A stretch of DNA of 64,000 nt from Saprospira grandis (GCF_027594745.1 NZ_CP110854.1:1964501-2028500), one strand, 5' to 3'. Counted from the first letter of the stretch, positions 50,698 through 59,921 are shown. The notes: a model not told the origin generated them from the letters alone. Made by a program: numbers and translations.

Positions 50698-50724
50698 GGC
50701 CCCAAATTTATTTGGGGCCTTTTT
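50698..50724 (+). terminator. Intrinsic terminator of the bTHX gene
   Basis: Stem GGCCCCAAAT/ATTTGGGGCC and five U. Confidence 0.88.
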
Positions 50725-50748
50725 CAAACAATCTAAACTGATTTTATT

Positions 50749-51615
50749 ATGATGAAGCGTACTGCACTTTTTAGCTTCTTGAGCTTGTTCTTGCTCGCAG
50801 GATTTGGCCTTAAGGCACAAACTGGTCCTTATGCTCGTTTGGGCGTAGGCTACGGTATGGGAGCAACTACAGACCAATTGGGTACTACTTATGTAGAAGA
50901 TGCTAATGGTGATTTTACAGAAGAAAATATTTATGGCACCTATGGTGGTGGCTTTGATGTTAATCTAGATCTAGGCTATAACTTTAGCCAAAATTTTGGC
51001 TTTGGTCTAGGGGTAGATTATCTATTTGGAAGCACGGTAACCAGAGATGAGTATACTGACCCTTCGCAAACTTCAATGACTGAAGTTTATACCCGCCAAT
51101 TGCGCCTATCGCCCAATTTTACTGTTCGTGGAAACAATGAAGGAATGGTGCAACCTTATGGTGGTTTGGGCCTTGTTATTCCTGTTACAGGAACTACATA
51201 TTCTAATACAGAAGATGTGTATACCGGAATTAGTGGTACTGCTACTCAAAAAGTAGAGACTAAAGGACAGTTTACTCTAGGCTATGAGGCTTTTGCTGGT
51301 GTTTACTTCAAAGTACCCAACGATAAGGTGCGCATCTTTGCAGAACTTCGCTACACGGGCCTACGTATTCGGGCTAAAGAGGCAGAGATCGTAGAACTTA
51401 TGCAGCCTGATATGTCTACAGGGACTATTATTGATGTAATCGATCTAAGACCAGATCCTTATACCGAAATTAACTTCGTAGATGAAATTGATCAGGATAC
51501 AAATGCAAATAGAAATGCAGGTGACCCTATCGAACAACTTAGAACATCTACCAACTTTAGCAGCTTTGGAATCCAAGTTGGAGTAGCTATGAGCTTTGGT
51601 GGCGATGAGGAGTAA
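50749..51615 (+). CDS. Outer membrane beta-barrel protein
   Basis: A 288-residue exported protein: signal peptide MMKRTALFSFLSLFLLAGFGLKA, then a small beta barrel of the porin/OmpW-like type with alternating aromatic and glycine residues (YARLGVGYGMGA, NLDLGYNFSQNFGFGLGVDYLFG, YGGLGLVIP, SSFGIQVGVAMSFG as the last strand). No enzymatic motif. Met2 at 50752 is an equal start candidate. The function is not recognised. Confidence 0.85.
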   Translation: MMKRTALFSFLSLFLLAGFGLKAQTGPYARLGVGYGMGATTDQLGTTYVEDANGDFTEENIYGTYGGGFDVNLDLGYNFSQNFGFGLGVDYLFGSTVTRDEYTDPSQTSMTEVYTRQLRLSPNFTVRGNNEGMVQPYGGLGLVIPVTGTTYSNTEDVYTGISGTATQKVETKGQFTLGYEAFAGVYFKVPNDKVRIFAELRYTGLRIRAKEAEIVELMQPDMSTGTIIDVIDLRPDPYTEINFVDEIDQDTNANRNAGDPIEQLRTSTNFSSFGIQVGVAMSFGGDEE

Positions 51616-51635
51616 TCTTCAATAGCCTAAATTTA

Positions 51636-51674
51636 AAAATAGATGCCTTCTTCCAAGGGCATCTATTTTTTTTT
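51636..51674 (+). terminator. Intrinsic terminator
   Basis: Stem AAATAGATGCC/GGCATCTATTT with a loop of about ten bases and a run of U. Confidence 0.88.
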
Positions 51675-51724
51675 GCCTAAGACTTCCCTATTTTAGCCCT
51701 CATTATTACAATCAATTATAAGTT

Positions 51725-52540
51725 ATGAAAGTATTTCAAGAGGCTATTGAGGCCGCCTGGGACAATAGAGCGCTGCTCAAAGAAGCCAAAACACAAGAAC
51801 TCATTCGTGAGGTAATTGACCTACTCGATAAGGGCGTTGTGCGCGTAGCTGAACCTACAGCAGATGGCTGGACCGTCAATACTTGGGTGAAAAAAGCCGT
51901 GGTGCTTTATTTCCCTATCCAAAAAATGGAAACCATTGAAGTGCCTCCTTTCGAGTTTCACGATAAAATTCCACTTAAAACCAATTATGCCGAACTTGGC
52001 GTTCGGGTGGTTCCGCATGCGATTGCCCGACATGGCGCCTTTTTGGCCCCTTCGGTCATCATGATGCCTAGTTATGTCAATATTGGCGCTTATGTGGATG
52101 CCGGCAGTATGGTTGATACCTGGGCCACGGTGGGCTCTTGTGCCCAAATTGGCAAGAATGTACACCTTAGCGGTGGCGTGGGCATTGGTGGCGTGCTAGA
52201 GCCCCTACAGGCCGCTCCCGTGATTATTGAGGACAATTGCTTTATTGGCTCTCGCTCTATTGTGGTAGAAGGGGTGCACATTGAAGAAGAAGCCGTTTTG
52301 GGCGCCAATGTGGTCATTACGCAATCCACAAAAATTATTGATGTTTCTGGTCCAGAACCGATCACTTATAAGGGCCGAGTGCCCGCCCGCTCTGTCGTGA
52401 TTCCAGGTAGCTATACCAAGGAGTTTCCCGCAGGCAGCTATCAGGTGCCTTGCGCCCTCATTATTGGCAAGCGCAAAGAGAGTACCGACAAAAAGACCTC
52501 GCTCAATGATGCCCTTCGCGAGCATAATGTAGCAGTTTAG
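51725..52540 (+). CDS. dapD: Tetrahydrodipicolinate N-succinyltransferase
   Basis: A 271-residue enzyme of the succinylase route to diaminopimelate and lysine: it transfers succinyl from succinyl-CoA to tetrahydrodipicolinate. An N-terminal helical domain (about 1-90) is followed by a left-handed beta helix of hexapeptide repeats (APSVIMMPSYVNIGAYVDAG, GGVGIGGVLEPL) and a C-terminal cap with RVPARSVVIPGS. Full length. It is the last + gene before the 52.5-53.2 kb repeat cluster. Confidence 0.97.
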   Translation: MKVFQEAIEAAWDNRALLKEAKTQELIREVIDLLDKGVVRVAEPTADGWTVNTWVKKAVVLYFPIQKMETIEVPPFEFHDKIPLKTNYAELGVRVVPHAIARHGAFLAPSVIMMPSYVNIGAYVDAGSMVDTWATVGSCAQIGKNVHLSGGVGIGGVLEPLQAAPVIIEDNCFIGSRSIVVEGVHIEEEAVLGANVVITQSTKIIDVSGPEPITYKGRVPARSVVIPGSYTKEFPAGSYQVPCALIIGKRKESTDKKTSLNDALREHNVAV

Positions 52541-52546
52541 TTCTTT

Positions 52547-52687
52547 TTTTTGGGGCCTGCCGCCTTTGGCGGCCGGGCCCCTACAAGGCTCGCTCTCTGC
52601 TCGGCCCTGCGCGGGCGAAGCCCGCTGGGTCTGGCCTGACGGCCACCTTTTCGGGCCCCTAGGCCTGCGGCCCTTCGGGCCTGTAGG
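52547..52687 (+). repeat. Multi-hairpin intergenic repeat R20
   Basis: Plus orientation, type B. Stems: CCGCC/GGCGG, GCGGGC/GCCCGC, GGCC/GGCC, terminal GGCCC/GGGCC with GTAGGA. It is followed by the 95-bp tail module. Confidence 0.84.
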
Positions 52688-52697
52688 ACGCCAAAGC

Positions 52698-52791
52698 GGT
52701 ATTCCTCGCTGCGCTCCTCATTCGCTAAAATAACCCGCCCACCCACCCCTCTTCGAGATTCCTTAAGGAATCCCTTGGGGCGGCTGGGCCA
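52698..52791 (+). repeat. 95-bp tail module, copy 1
   Basis: Runs from GGTATTC through TCGCTGCGCTCCTCAT and AACCCGCCCACCC to a GATTCCTTAAGGAATC palindrome and GGGCCA. A near-identical copy lies at 62494-62589, also just after a + oriented repeat. Confidence 0.8.
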
Positions 52792-52795
52792 AAGA

Positions 52796-52830
52796 AAAAC
52801 GCCAGAGATCTACATCTCTGGCGTTTCTAT
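52796..52830. terminator. Bidirectional terminator
   Basis: A 13-bp stem AAACGCCAGAGAT/ATCTCTGGCGTTT between convergent genes; the flanks are T-rich on the + strand only to a moderate degree. Confidence 0.7.
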
Positions 52831-52840
52831 TTACATTCCT

Positions 52841-53147
52841 ATAGGCCCGAAGGGCCGCAGGCAAAAGCCAAATAGAAGCCCTCTTACTTCTATCCTTTGA
52901 TTTAAATCCCGGCTATTCTGCTTTATTTTTCTCAGCCATAGCTCTAGGGCTATGCCTTTAAAAAATGCCTTGACTAGCCTGAATTTTTTATCCAAGGATG
53001 GCCAAAGCAGAGGGCTTCTATTTGGCCTAGCGATGTGCAGCAGTGGCCGTCAGGCCAGACCCAGCAAAAAACTTGTTTTTTTGCGCAGGGCCGAGCGAAC
53101 AGCGAGCTGCGAAACGTAGCGCCCGCCGAAGGCGGGAGGCCCAAAAA
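52841..53147 (-). repeat. Multi-hairpin intergenic repeat R21 (with 160-bp insert)
   Basis: Minus orientation, type B. Core stems CCGCC/GGCGG, GCAAAAAA...TTTTTTGC, GGCC/GGCC; then the 160-bp hairpin and a terminal GGCCC/GGGCC stem. It contains LH2 at 52867-53026. Confidence 0.85.
52867..53026. repeat. 160-bp long hairpin inside R21 (LH2)
   Basis: The 18-bp arms GCCAAATAGAAGCCCTCT and AGAGGGCTTCTATTTGGC pair perfectly. Inside are ATCCTTTG...CAAGGAT, a GGCTA/TAGCC stem and an apical CATAGC/GCTATG hairpin. Same length and stem order as LH1 (1566-1725), with changed arm sequences. Confidence 0.8.
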
Positions 53148-53157
53148 CATGATGAAC

Positions 53158-54960
53158 CTACTCTTGCTCCATCACCGCTGGAGGAACAGAAGCTGCAGTA
53201 CGAACGCGCAAAACTCTGGCGCGGCTACGGCTTTGGTCCAAAATATCATTGGTGCTTTGTAGCTCTACCTCATTCCACTGGCTATTGTCTCCCTTGGCTG
53301 TAGCCTCAGGCGTTTTAGGCAGCTCTTCCTTGGGCGTAGAGATCTCTTCTTTAGCCACTTTAATAGCTGGCTGGGCCGTAATAGGTGCCGAGCTAGCCGT
53401 TGTTTTTTCATCATTTAGGGGCTCGGTAGCAGCTACCCCCACAAAACCATAACTTCTAAGGCGGCGGCCACGACTGCGGTCCTGCAAAGCGGGACGCTCA
53501 ATAGCTTGGCGGCGCTGTTCTACAGCTACCTTCTGCTCGGCCTTAGGTTGTGCTCTAATTGTTTCTTCTTCTAGCAAAACGGTCTTGCCATCAATGTTCG
53601 TATAACGGCGACGGGCCGCTACAGCTCCTGCCTGAGGCACCTTAGCCGCCACTTCCGTCTGCTCATTAGTGCCCAAATAAACCGAAGAGGTTTTGGCCTC
53701 TTGCTTCTCATTGAGCCCCACCACCTTTAAGGCAGCAATAGAAATTCCAGAAACTTGCTTTTTGTTACGGGCCAACAACTCTACATTTACCCGATGCTCT
53801 CTCAAACCGATCAAATCGCCAGCATAAGGCTGATAATCAGCAGGCAATTCGTTCCAAAACAAAATATCCTCAACAGAACAGCGGTAGGCCTTGGCCAAAC
53901 GCTTGAGGTCCTGGGGCGACTGAATGCGACGAACGGCTCTCAAGGGATTCTCCTTTTGCATCTCTACAATGCGGTTAAAAGCCCGAGTATAGGCTCTTTC
54001 TTTGGCCACAATACGAGCGGGAAGAACCAAAATTTGCGCATCCTTATCCTTGGGGACATAGTTGCGGCGATAAGAAGGATTGAGCAACTTCAAGGTATCT
54101 AGACTAATATCTAACTCCTCGGCCAATTTGCGCAAAGACTGCCCGCCCTCAATATGCAAACTGTCCGTAAGCACCAAATCCTGAGACAGCTGCTGCGGAA
54201 TCAACTGATGCTCCTGATAATATTCTCCAACATAAACCATGGCCATAAAGAAAGGCACATAGCGCTGGGTCTCTCTTGGCAAATACTTGCGTGCCGCCCA
54301 GAAATTTTTGCTGCCCGCCCGCTTAACCGCGCGATCTACTCGGACCGGGCCACAGTTGTAGGCCGCCATGGCCAGGGCCCAATCGCCATAGCGATTATAC
54401 AAACGACGAAGCAATTTTGCCGCCGCCTCCGAGGCCTTATGCGTGTCGCTGCGCTCATCTACATAAGTATTGATGCGCAAATCGAAAATGCGACCCGAGC
54501 TAGGAATAAACTGCCAAAGCCCCACCGCACTAGCCACCGAACGAGCCGTTGGGTTAAGATGCGACTCGACAATGGCTAAGTATTTTAAGTGATGAGGGAC
54601 ATCATGAGCAGCCAAATGCTCTTCAAAAATAGGAAAGTACATTTTACTGCGACCCAAAATGGCCTCCGTACTGTTTCTGTATTTTCCCGTGCGAATCAAA
54701 ATCCGCTCTTTGGTCAAAGGATCCAAACGGTAGTCAATCGCTCCAGAAAGCGCCTTGAGCCGATCCTTGTATTCGGTATCCGAAAACTCCGGAAAGTCAT
54801 TGAGCAAATTGGTCATCAAGCGGCTCAAACTATCCACAAAAGGAGCATCCTCTTGAAAACTATTGGGAATGAGGTCCTTGTCTGGCGAAGCCTGCAATTG
54901 CCCCTGCCCAAAGGTGAACAAAAAGGCAAAAATAAATAGGCGGTAGAAAGTCCGTCTCAT
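53158..54960 (-). CDS. Lytic transglycosylase with LysM domains (MltD-like)
   Basis: A 600-residue exported murein lytic transglycosylase. The signal peptide (about 1-24) ends near GQGQLQA. The SLT domain (about 100-240) carries the catalytic Glu in AIVESHLNPTARS, then SAVGLWQFIPSSGR and AMAAYNCGPVRVDRA. Two LysM-like modules follow (around QSLRKLAEELDISLDTLKLLN and QDLKRLAKAYRCSVEDILFWN). The last 200 residues are low-complexity, Ala/Glu/Arg-rich and probably disordered. It cleaves peptidoglycan to 1,6-anhydro products. The gene ends 11 bases beyond R21. Confidence 0.92.
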   Translation of the reverse strand: MRRTFYRLFIFAFLFTFGQGQLQASPDKDLIPNSFQEDAPFVDSLSRLMTNLLNDFPEFSDTEYKDRLKALSGAIDYRLDPLTKERILIRTGKYRNSTEAILGRSKMYFPIFEEHLAAHDVPHHLKYLAIVESHLNPTARSVASAVGLWQFIPSSGRIFDLRINTYVDERSDTHKASEAAAKLLRRLYNRYGDWALAMAAYNCGPVRVDRAVKRAGSKNFWAARKYLPRETQRYVPFFMAMVYVGEYYQEHQLIPQQLSQDLVLTDSLHIEGGQSLRKLAEELDISLDTLKLLNPSYRRNYVPKDKDAQILVLPARIVAKERAYTRAFNRIVEMQKENPLRAVRRIQSPQDLKRLAKAYRCSVEDILFWNELPADYQPYAGDLIGLREHRVNVELLARNKKQVSGISIAALKVVGLNEKQEAKTSSVYLGTNEQTEVAAKVPQAGAVAARRRYTNIDGKTVLLEEETIRAQPKAEQKVAVEQRRQAIERPALQDRSRGRRLRSYGFVGVAATEPLNDEKTTASSAPITAQPAIKVAKEEISTPKEELPKTPEATAKGDNSQWNEVELQSTNDILDQSRSRARVLRVRTAASVPPAVMEQE

Positions 54961-55230
54961 AAGATCTTAAATTGATATCGAACAAAAACTTGCAAAAAGA
55001 AAAAAAGAGCAAAAGCCCTATGCAAGCCCTAGTGAAAATTCACTAAATCGTTTGAAAATGGGGAAGGGTGACCAAAACATGTCTAATTTATCATTTTTTT
55101 TGAAAAATTAGCTGCAATGGCTTGATTTTAAGCCCCAAAGCCCCTAGCATAAATAGGAAATGGTAACTTCCACAACAATTTGTTGCAAAAGTTACCATTT
55201 TAAATCTAAAGAGTAAGGCAAAAAATCGAC

Positions 55231-55452
55231 TTAAGATTTTTCATACTCCTTCTTGCTCTCCTTGGGTTCTTCGTTAATGCCAGCTTCTAGCTCTTTCGAT
55301 ACTTTATTTTTAGCATCATTGAACTCGCGGATACCACTCCCCAACCCACGCATGAGTTCAGGAATTTTTTTACCGCCGAAAAGAAGAAGAATGGCCACTA
55401 AAACGATGATCATTTCTGGACCGAAGAAGCTCAATAATAATATAGCGTTCAT
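55231..55452 (-). CDS. tatA: Twin-arginine translocase TatA/TatE-type subunit
   Basis: A 73-residue Tat pore subunit. I start at ATG 55452 (MNAILLLSFFGPEM), since the eight residues upstream are polar. One membrane span (IIVLVAILLLF) is followed by the Phe-Gly hinge, an amphipathic helix (KKIPELMRGLGSGIREFNDAK) and a charged tail rich in Lys and Glu. tatC is not in the window. Confidence 0.93.
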   Translation of the reverse strand: MNAILLLSFFGPEMIIVLVAILLLFGGKKIPELMRGLGSGIREFNDAKNKVSKELEAGINEEPKESKKEYEKS

Positions 55453-55622
55453 AAGGCAATGATGATTTATATGCACTTAGATAGTGAAAGCCGCCTTAGG
55501 TGGAATATAACCCACTAACTATCTTTTGGCTTTCAATACCCTGCAAAGGTACAGTATTTTTTTTGATTGAAAGAATTTCCCCCCTCAGGCTTCCCTTTTC
55601 GCTATGTTAAAGCGATAGCAGC

Positions 55623-56861
55623 CTAAGCCTTAGGCAAGTAGTAAAGCAGCGAGGCCTTTTCTTGCTGAAAGAGGAATTGGGCCTGCAACTGCAGCTGCTT
55701 GGCCGTAATTTGCTGATAATAATCGGCCTCTTCATTGATCAATTGGGCCTGCCCCAATAGTTCATAGTAGCCCAAACTCAAGGCTTTCTGAAATGGCCGA
55801 ATTTCCCCAAATAGGAGGTTGTGCTCGGTGTTGTTTTGCAACTTTTGTAGCTGCTCCTCACTAATGGGCTGGGCCTTAAATTCTTCTAATGCAGCCCAAA
55901 CAGCCTGCTCGGCCTGCTCAATGTCTACCCCCTCTTGCAGTTTTCCCTCAATCACAAATAGTCCAGCCTCTACCGTGCCTGTAATGTATACATCCAGTTC
56001 GCTAAAGAGCTTTTGCTGCTTGACCAATTGCCGAACCAGCAATGAAGAATCACTCAAACCCAATATATCCGATAAGAGGTCTTCTAAATAATAGGCGGTT
56101 TCTAAACGAGCCGCCGCCGGAAAGGCCATGTAAAGAGCCGCATCGGTCACATTGGCCCGATGCACTTTTTTGCGCCCTACTAGCTGCGGCGGCTCGGCCG
56201 CATAGGCTGGCCGCTTAACTGGCCCTCTCGGAATATGCCCAAACCAATGTTCTACCCGCTCCAGTACTTCTTCGGCCTTGATGTTGCCCGAAATCGATAA
56301 AACGGCATTGTTGGGACAATAATAGTTTTCATAAAATTCACGCACTTCTTCCAAGGAAGCCGCCTCAATATGCTCAAAACTTTCCCCAATTACAGGCCGC
56401 TTATAAGGATGTTCCTTAAAGGCCAAATCCCCCAAAATATGCCATAAGTCTCCATAGGGTTCTTCTAGGCAACTCTCCTTAAATTCTTCCACCACCACCC
56501 GCTTTTCTTTCTGCAAAGGCTGCGGCTCAATACAAAGGTTTTGCATACGGTCCGCCTCCAACCAAAGCCCCAAATCTAGGTTCTGATAAGGCAAAATGTC
56601 ATAAAAAACAGTCATGTCTTGGTTGGTAAAGGCGTTGTTTTCGCCTCCAGCCAATTGTATTAATTGGTCGAAATTGGGCGCATGCTGAGAACCCGCAAAC
56701 ATCAAATGCTCAAATAAATGCGCAAAGCCACTGCGGCCCGGCAACTCATCCTTGCTCCCCACTTCATAGTTCATACAAAGCGTGAGCATGGGGCTGCTAG
56801 GGTCTTCCTGCAAAAGTACACGCAAGCCATTTGCTAGCTGATATCTTTTATAATTAATCAT
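55623..56861 (-). CDS. M16 family zinc peptidase (insulinase-like)
   Basis: A 412-residue M16 peptidase subunit. The inverted zinc motif HLFEH is at residues 48-52, with the distal Glu in the KRVVVEEFKE stretch; the second half is the usual inactive-like M16 domain. The length corresponds to a single half, of the processing-peptidase or PqqL type. No signal peptide is visible, so it may be cytosolic. No inactive partner gene is adjacent. Confidence 0.93.
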   Translation of the reverse strand: MINYKRYQLANGLRVLLQEDPSSPMLTLCMNYEVGSKDELPGRSGFAHLFEHLMFAGSQHAPNFDQLIQLAGGENNAFTNQDMTVFYDILPYQNLDLGLWLEADRMQNLCIEPQPLQKEKRVVVEEFKESCLEEPYGDLWHILGDLAFKEHPYKRPVIGESFEHIEAASLEEVREFYENYYCPNNAVLSISGNIKAEEVLERVEHWFGHIPRGPVKRPAYAAEPPQLVGRKKVHRANVTDAALYMAFPAAARLETAYYLEDLLSDILGLSDSSLLVRQLVKQQKLFSELDVYITGTVEAGLFVIEGKLQEGVDIEQAEQAVWAALEEFKAQPISEEQLQKLQNNTEHNLLFGEIRPFQKALSLGYYELLGQAQLINEEADYYQQITAKQLQLQAQFLFQQEKASLLYYLPKA

Positions 56862-56872
56862 TTCTTTTTTGT

Positions 56873-57005
56873 TTTTGGGGCCTCCGCAGCAAAGCTGCGG
56901 CGCTACGCTTTGGGGCTCGCAGGTCTGCTCGGCCCTTCGTTTTTTTCGCTGCGCTCAAAAAACTTGGTCTGGCCTTCGGCCACCCCGCCGCATCGCTAGG
57001 CCATA
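56873..57005 (+). repeat. Multi-hairpin intergenic repeat R22
   Basis: Plus orientation, type B. Stems: CCGCAGC/GCTGCGG, a long GTTTTTT...AAAAAAC stem, GGCC/GGCC. It lies between divergent genes, 12 bases from the M16 ATG. Confidence 0.84.
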
Positions 57006-57134
57006 GGGCCGCCCACTATTAATTGCTTAAACAACTCGCCTATGCCCTTGTTTAGGCTGGGCCAAGATAAGACAAGAAAAGCAGCAAACTTTGATTATCT
57101 TACTCTATCTAAGGTAAGACTAAATTATGAACTA

Positions 57135-58355
57135 ATGACGAATAAAGCCTACCCCAAGTTATTTAATGACCCCATTTATGGATTAATTGAGCTCCCTAAA
57201 GGCCTGCTGCTAGAGCTTGTCGAGCATCCCTTTTATCAACGACTGCGCCGCATCGGACAGTTGGGCTGGGCGCATTATGTTTATCCTGGCGCCACCCACA
57301 GCCGATTTAGCCACTGCCTTGGCGCCTATTATTTGATGCGAAAAGCACTGGGCCATTTGCAGCGCAAGGGCATAGCACTTTCTGAGGCCGAAATGGAGGC
57401 CTGCTCGGCCGCTATTTTATTGCACGATTTGGGCCATGGCCCTTTTTCTCATAGCCTAGAGTACGAACTGCTCGATATTGCGCATGAAGAGATTTCGCTG
57501 GCCCTAATGCAAGAGCTAAATGAACAGATGCAAGGCCGTCTAGATTTGGCGATCGCCATTTTTAAGGGAGAATATAAACGCCCATTTTTACAGCAGTTGG
57601 TTAGTGGCCAACTGGATATGGACCGCATGGATTATCTCAATCGAGATAGCTTTTATACGGGCGTAGCCGATGGTATTGTGAGCTATGACCGCCTCTGCCA
57701 ATTGCTAACCGTAGCCGATGAACAACTGGTTTTAGAACAAAAGGCCATTTATTCTATTGAGCGCTTTTTGATGGCCCGCCGCCTGATGTATTGGCAGGTC
57801 TATTTGCACAAAAATAGTATCTCCACTAGCCAACAATGCCTAAAGATGATGCAGCGGGCAAGACAGCTCAAAGGAGCAGGGAAAAATTGGCGAATTTCTT
57901 CGGCCCTGGCGTTTTTCTTAGACCATAAATATACTAAGGCGGAGTTTTGGGCCAATCCCAAGCCCATCCTGGCCCAATTCAATCAGTTAGATGATAGCGA
58001 TATCTATCAGGCGATTAAGTGTTTTGCCCAAGATGATGATTTTGTGCTCTCCTTTTTGGCCCAAGGCCTTCTCCATCGGCAGTTGTTTAAAATTGAGCTG
58101 CAAGACCAAGCTTTTGCTCCCGCTCAATTGGCCCAAATAGGAGAGGAGCTGCTCCAAAAATACCCTATAACAGAAGAAGAACTCCCCTTTTTATTATATC
58201 AGGGCCAACAAGAATTACAGGCCTATACAGCCAAGCAAAAAGCCATTTTGGTCCAAAATAAAGCCAAGCAATTGTTGCCGCTTTCAGCTTGGCCAGAACT
58301 AGAACTGCCCACCAAAGTTTTGCGGAAATATTACCTTTCTTATCCTAAGCGCTAG
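57135..58355 (+). CDS. HD-domain phosphohydrolase
   Basis: A 406-residue cytosolic HD-domain protein of the dGTPase-like/YdhJ type. I start at ATG 57135 (MTNKAYPKLFNDPIYGLI), the usual beginning of these proteins; a longer start at 57042 adds 31 residues of little character. Metal ligands: THSRFSHCLGAYY, ILLHDLGHGPFSHSLE (HD), and the later Asp in QLDMDRMDYLNRDS. The C-terminal half is helical. Nucleotide triphosphates or phosphate monoesters are likely substrates; the true one is unknown. Confidence 0.88.
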   Translation: MTNKAYPKLFNDPIYGLIELPKGLLLELVEHPFYQRLRRIGQLGWAHYVYPGATHSRFSHCLGAYYLMRKALGHLQRKGIALSEAEMEACSAAILLHDLGHGPFSHSLEYELLDIAHEEISLALMQELNEQMQGRLDLAIAIFKGEYKRPFLQQLVSGQLDMDRMDYLNRDSFYTGVADGIVSYDRLCQLLTVADEQLVLEQKAIYSIERFLMARRLMYWQVYLHKNSISTSQQCLKMMQRARQLKGAGKNWRISSALAFFLDHKYTKAEFWANPKPILAQFNQLDDSDIYQAIKCFAQDDDFVLSFLAQGLLHRQLFKIELQDQAFAPAQLAQIGEELLQKYPITEEELPFLLYQGQQELQAYTAKQKAILVQNKAKQLLPLSAWPELELPTKVLRKYYLSYPKR

Positions 58356-58410
58356 ACCAATTGCTTATACTAAGCCTTCATTAATGAAGCCTAGGGCAGC
58401 GCGGGACTAT

Positions 58411-58527
58411 CGGCCTAGCGATGTGCAGCAGTGGCCGCAGGCCAGACCGAGCCGCTGAAAGCGGCGAAGGGCCGAGCAGACCTGCGAGCTGCGAAACGTA
58501 GCGCCTGCCGAAGGCAGGAGGCCCTAA
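58411..58527 (-). repeat. Multi-hairpin intergenic repeat R23
   Basis: Minus orientation, type B. Stems: CTGCC/GGCAG, GCCGC/GCGGC, GGCC/GGCC. The next 100 bases (58528-58628) are AT-rich with no further feature. Confidence 0.84.
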
Positions 58528-58628
58528 ACCCCTATCATTATAATAATATTTATATTTAAGAGCTGAAGCTCGAATAAGTGGCGGAAAAAGCGGCGCTTGT
58601 ATTTTTTTTGGGTCAAAATCATTTTAAA

Positions 58629-58659
58629 TTGTAGAGCCTTAACAGTTTTTTTATTTTTG
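58629..58659 (+). promoter_or_regulatory. Bacteroidota-type promoter
   Basis: TTG (58629-58631), 20 bases, TATTTTTG (58652-58659), 42 bases before the ATG of the repeat-rich peptidoglycan-binding gene. Confidence 0.75.
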
Positions 58660-58700
58660 TAGACTGTAAACTCATTTAAAATCTAAGCGAGCGCTACTAT

Positions 58701-59780
58701 ATGAAATCTTTATACCTCAACTTTTTGTGGGCTGCCCTGCTAGCCTTTCCGCAATTTTTATTGGCCCAAGACTATCCGCCCGATGCCGAACCGGGGAAAT
58801 GCTACGCCAAATGTTTGATCCCAGATGAATATGAAAATATTACGGAGGAAATTTTGGTCAAGCAAGCCACCCAAAGAATAGAAATTGTGCCCGCCACTTT
58901 TGAAGAAATAGAGGAGCGGGTTGAGGTTAAAGCTGCCTCTACTCGAATTGAGGTGATTCCAGCCGTATTTGAAAGCCAAGAGGAAAAGGTCGAAGTGAAG
59001 GCCGCTAGCATTCGCCTAGAGCCTGTTCCCGCTCGTTATGAACAGATTGAAGAAGAGGTGGAAATTCGCCCTTCTGAGGTGAAATTGGAAGAAGTGCCCG
59101 CGGAATACGAAACCGTAACCGAGCAAATTCAAGTGGCCCCTGCCACTACCAAATGGGTGCGCAGAAAAGGAGACAAAAACTGTTTGTCGGCCAATCCTGA
59201 AGATTGCATGGTTTGGTGTTTGGTCGAGGTGCCCGCAGAGTACGAAACCCTGACCAAAACGGTGCTCAAAACACCCCCTACCACCAAAGAAACGGTGATT
59301 CCCGCCGAGTATAAAACCGTGAAAAAAACAGTGATGGTAGAAGGCCCTACCACCAAAGAAATTGAGGTGCCTGCCGAGTATGTGACCATCAAGAAAACGA
59401 TTATGGTCAAGCCACCAGAAACTCGAGTGATTGAGTTGCCCGCAGAGTACAAAACGATTAAGCGCCGACTGATGACCGCACCTGCTCAGACCAAAGTAGT
59501 GGAAGTGCCCAGCGAGTTTAAGACGGTGACCAACCGCCGCTTAGTTACTCCCGGTGGTTACTCTGATTGGAGAGAGGTGCTTTGCCAAAATAAAATTGAT
59601 GAGGTGAAAATTCAGGAAATCCAAACGGCTCTTCGTAGAAAGGGCTATGATCCCGGTCCCTCAGATAATATTTTTGGAACCAAAACCAAAACGGCCCTGA
59701 TCCAATTCCAAAAAGATAATGGCTTGCCTGTAGGACAACTAGACTTTGAAACCCTTAAGGCCCTAGGCGTTTCTTATTAG
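58701..59780 (+). CDS. Exported protein with ten 23-residue repeats and a peptidoglycan-binding domain
   Basis: 359 residues. Signal peptide to about residue 21 (FPQFLLA). Then about ten tandem units of roughly 23 residues of the form xPAEYxTxxxxVxVxPxTTKxxE, beginning at IPDEYENITEE. The run is interrupted after the fourth full unit by a 23-residue insert with three Cys (KNCLSANPEDCMVWC). The C-terminal 55 residues are a PG_binding_1 domain (VKIQEIQTALRRKGYDPGP, TKTALIQFQKDNGLP). The repeats look like a beta-strand stalk holding a wall anchor; function not known. Confidence 0.82.
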   Translation: MKSLYLNFLWAALLAFPQFLLAQDYPPDAEPGKCYAKCLIPDEYENITEEILVKQATQRIEIVPATFEEIEERVEVKAASTRIEVIPAVFESQEEKVEVKAASIRLEPVPARYEQIEEEVEIRPSEVKLEEVPAEYETVTEQIQVAPATTKWVRRKGDKNCLSANPEDCMVWCLVEVPAEYETLTKTVLKTPPTTKETVIPAEYKTVKKTVMVEGPTTKEIEVPAEYVTIKKTIMVKPPETRVIELPAEYKTIKRRLMTAPAQTKVVEVPSEFKTVTNRRLVTPGGYSDWREVLCQNKIDEVKIQEIQTALRRKGYDPGPSDNIFGTKTKTALIQFQKDNGLPVGQLDFETLKALGVSY

Positions 59781-59800
59781 GCCTCGGCTCCCAGAAAATC

Positions 59801-59830
59801 AAAAAAAAGCTCCCTCAGGGAGCTTTTTTT
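59801..59830 (+). terminator. Intrinsic terminator
   Basis: Stem AAAAAGCTCCCT/AGGGAGCTTTTT and a run of U. Confidence 0.9.
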
Positions 59831-59921
59831 GGGCCATTAAGAAGAGTTTGCGATAAAATCCTTTTTAAGGACCAAGATAATACCTTATATTTGTTTAGAA
59901 TAGATCTAAATAAAATGCAAT

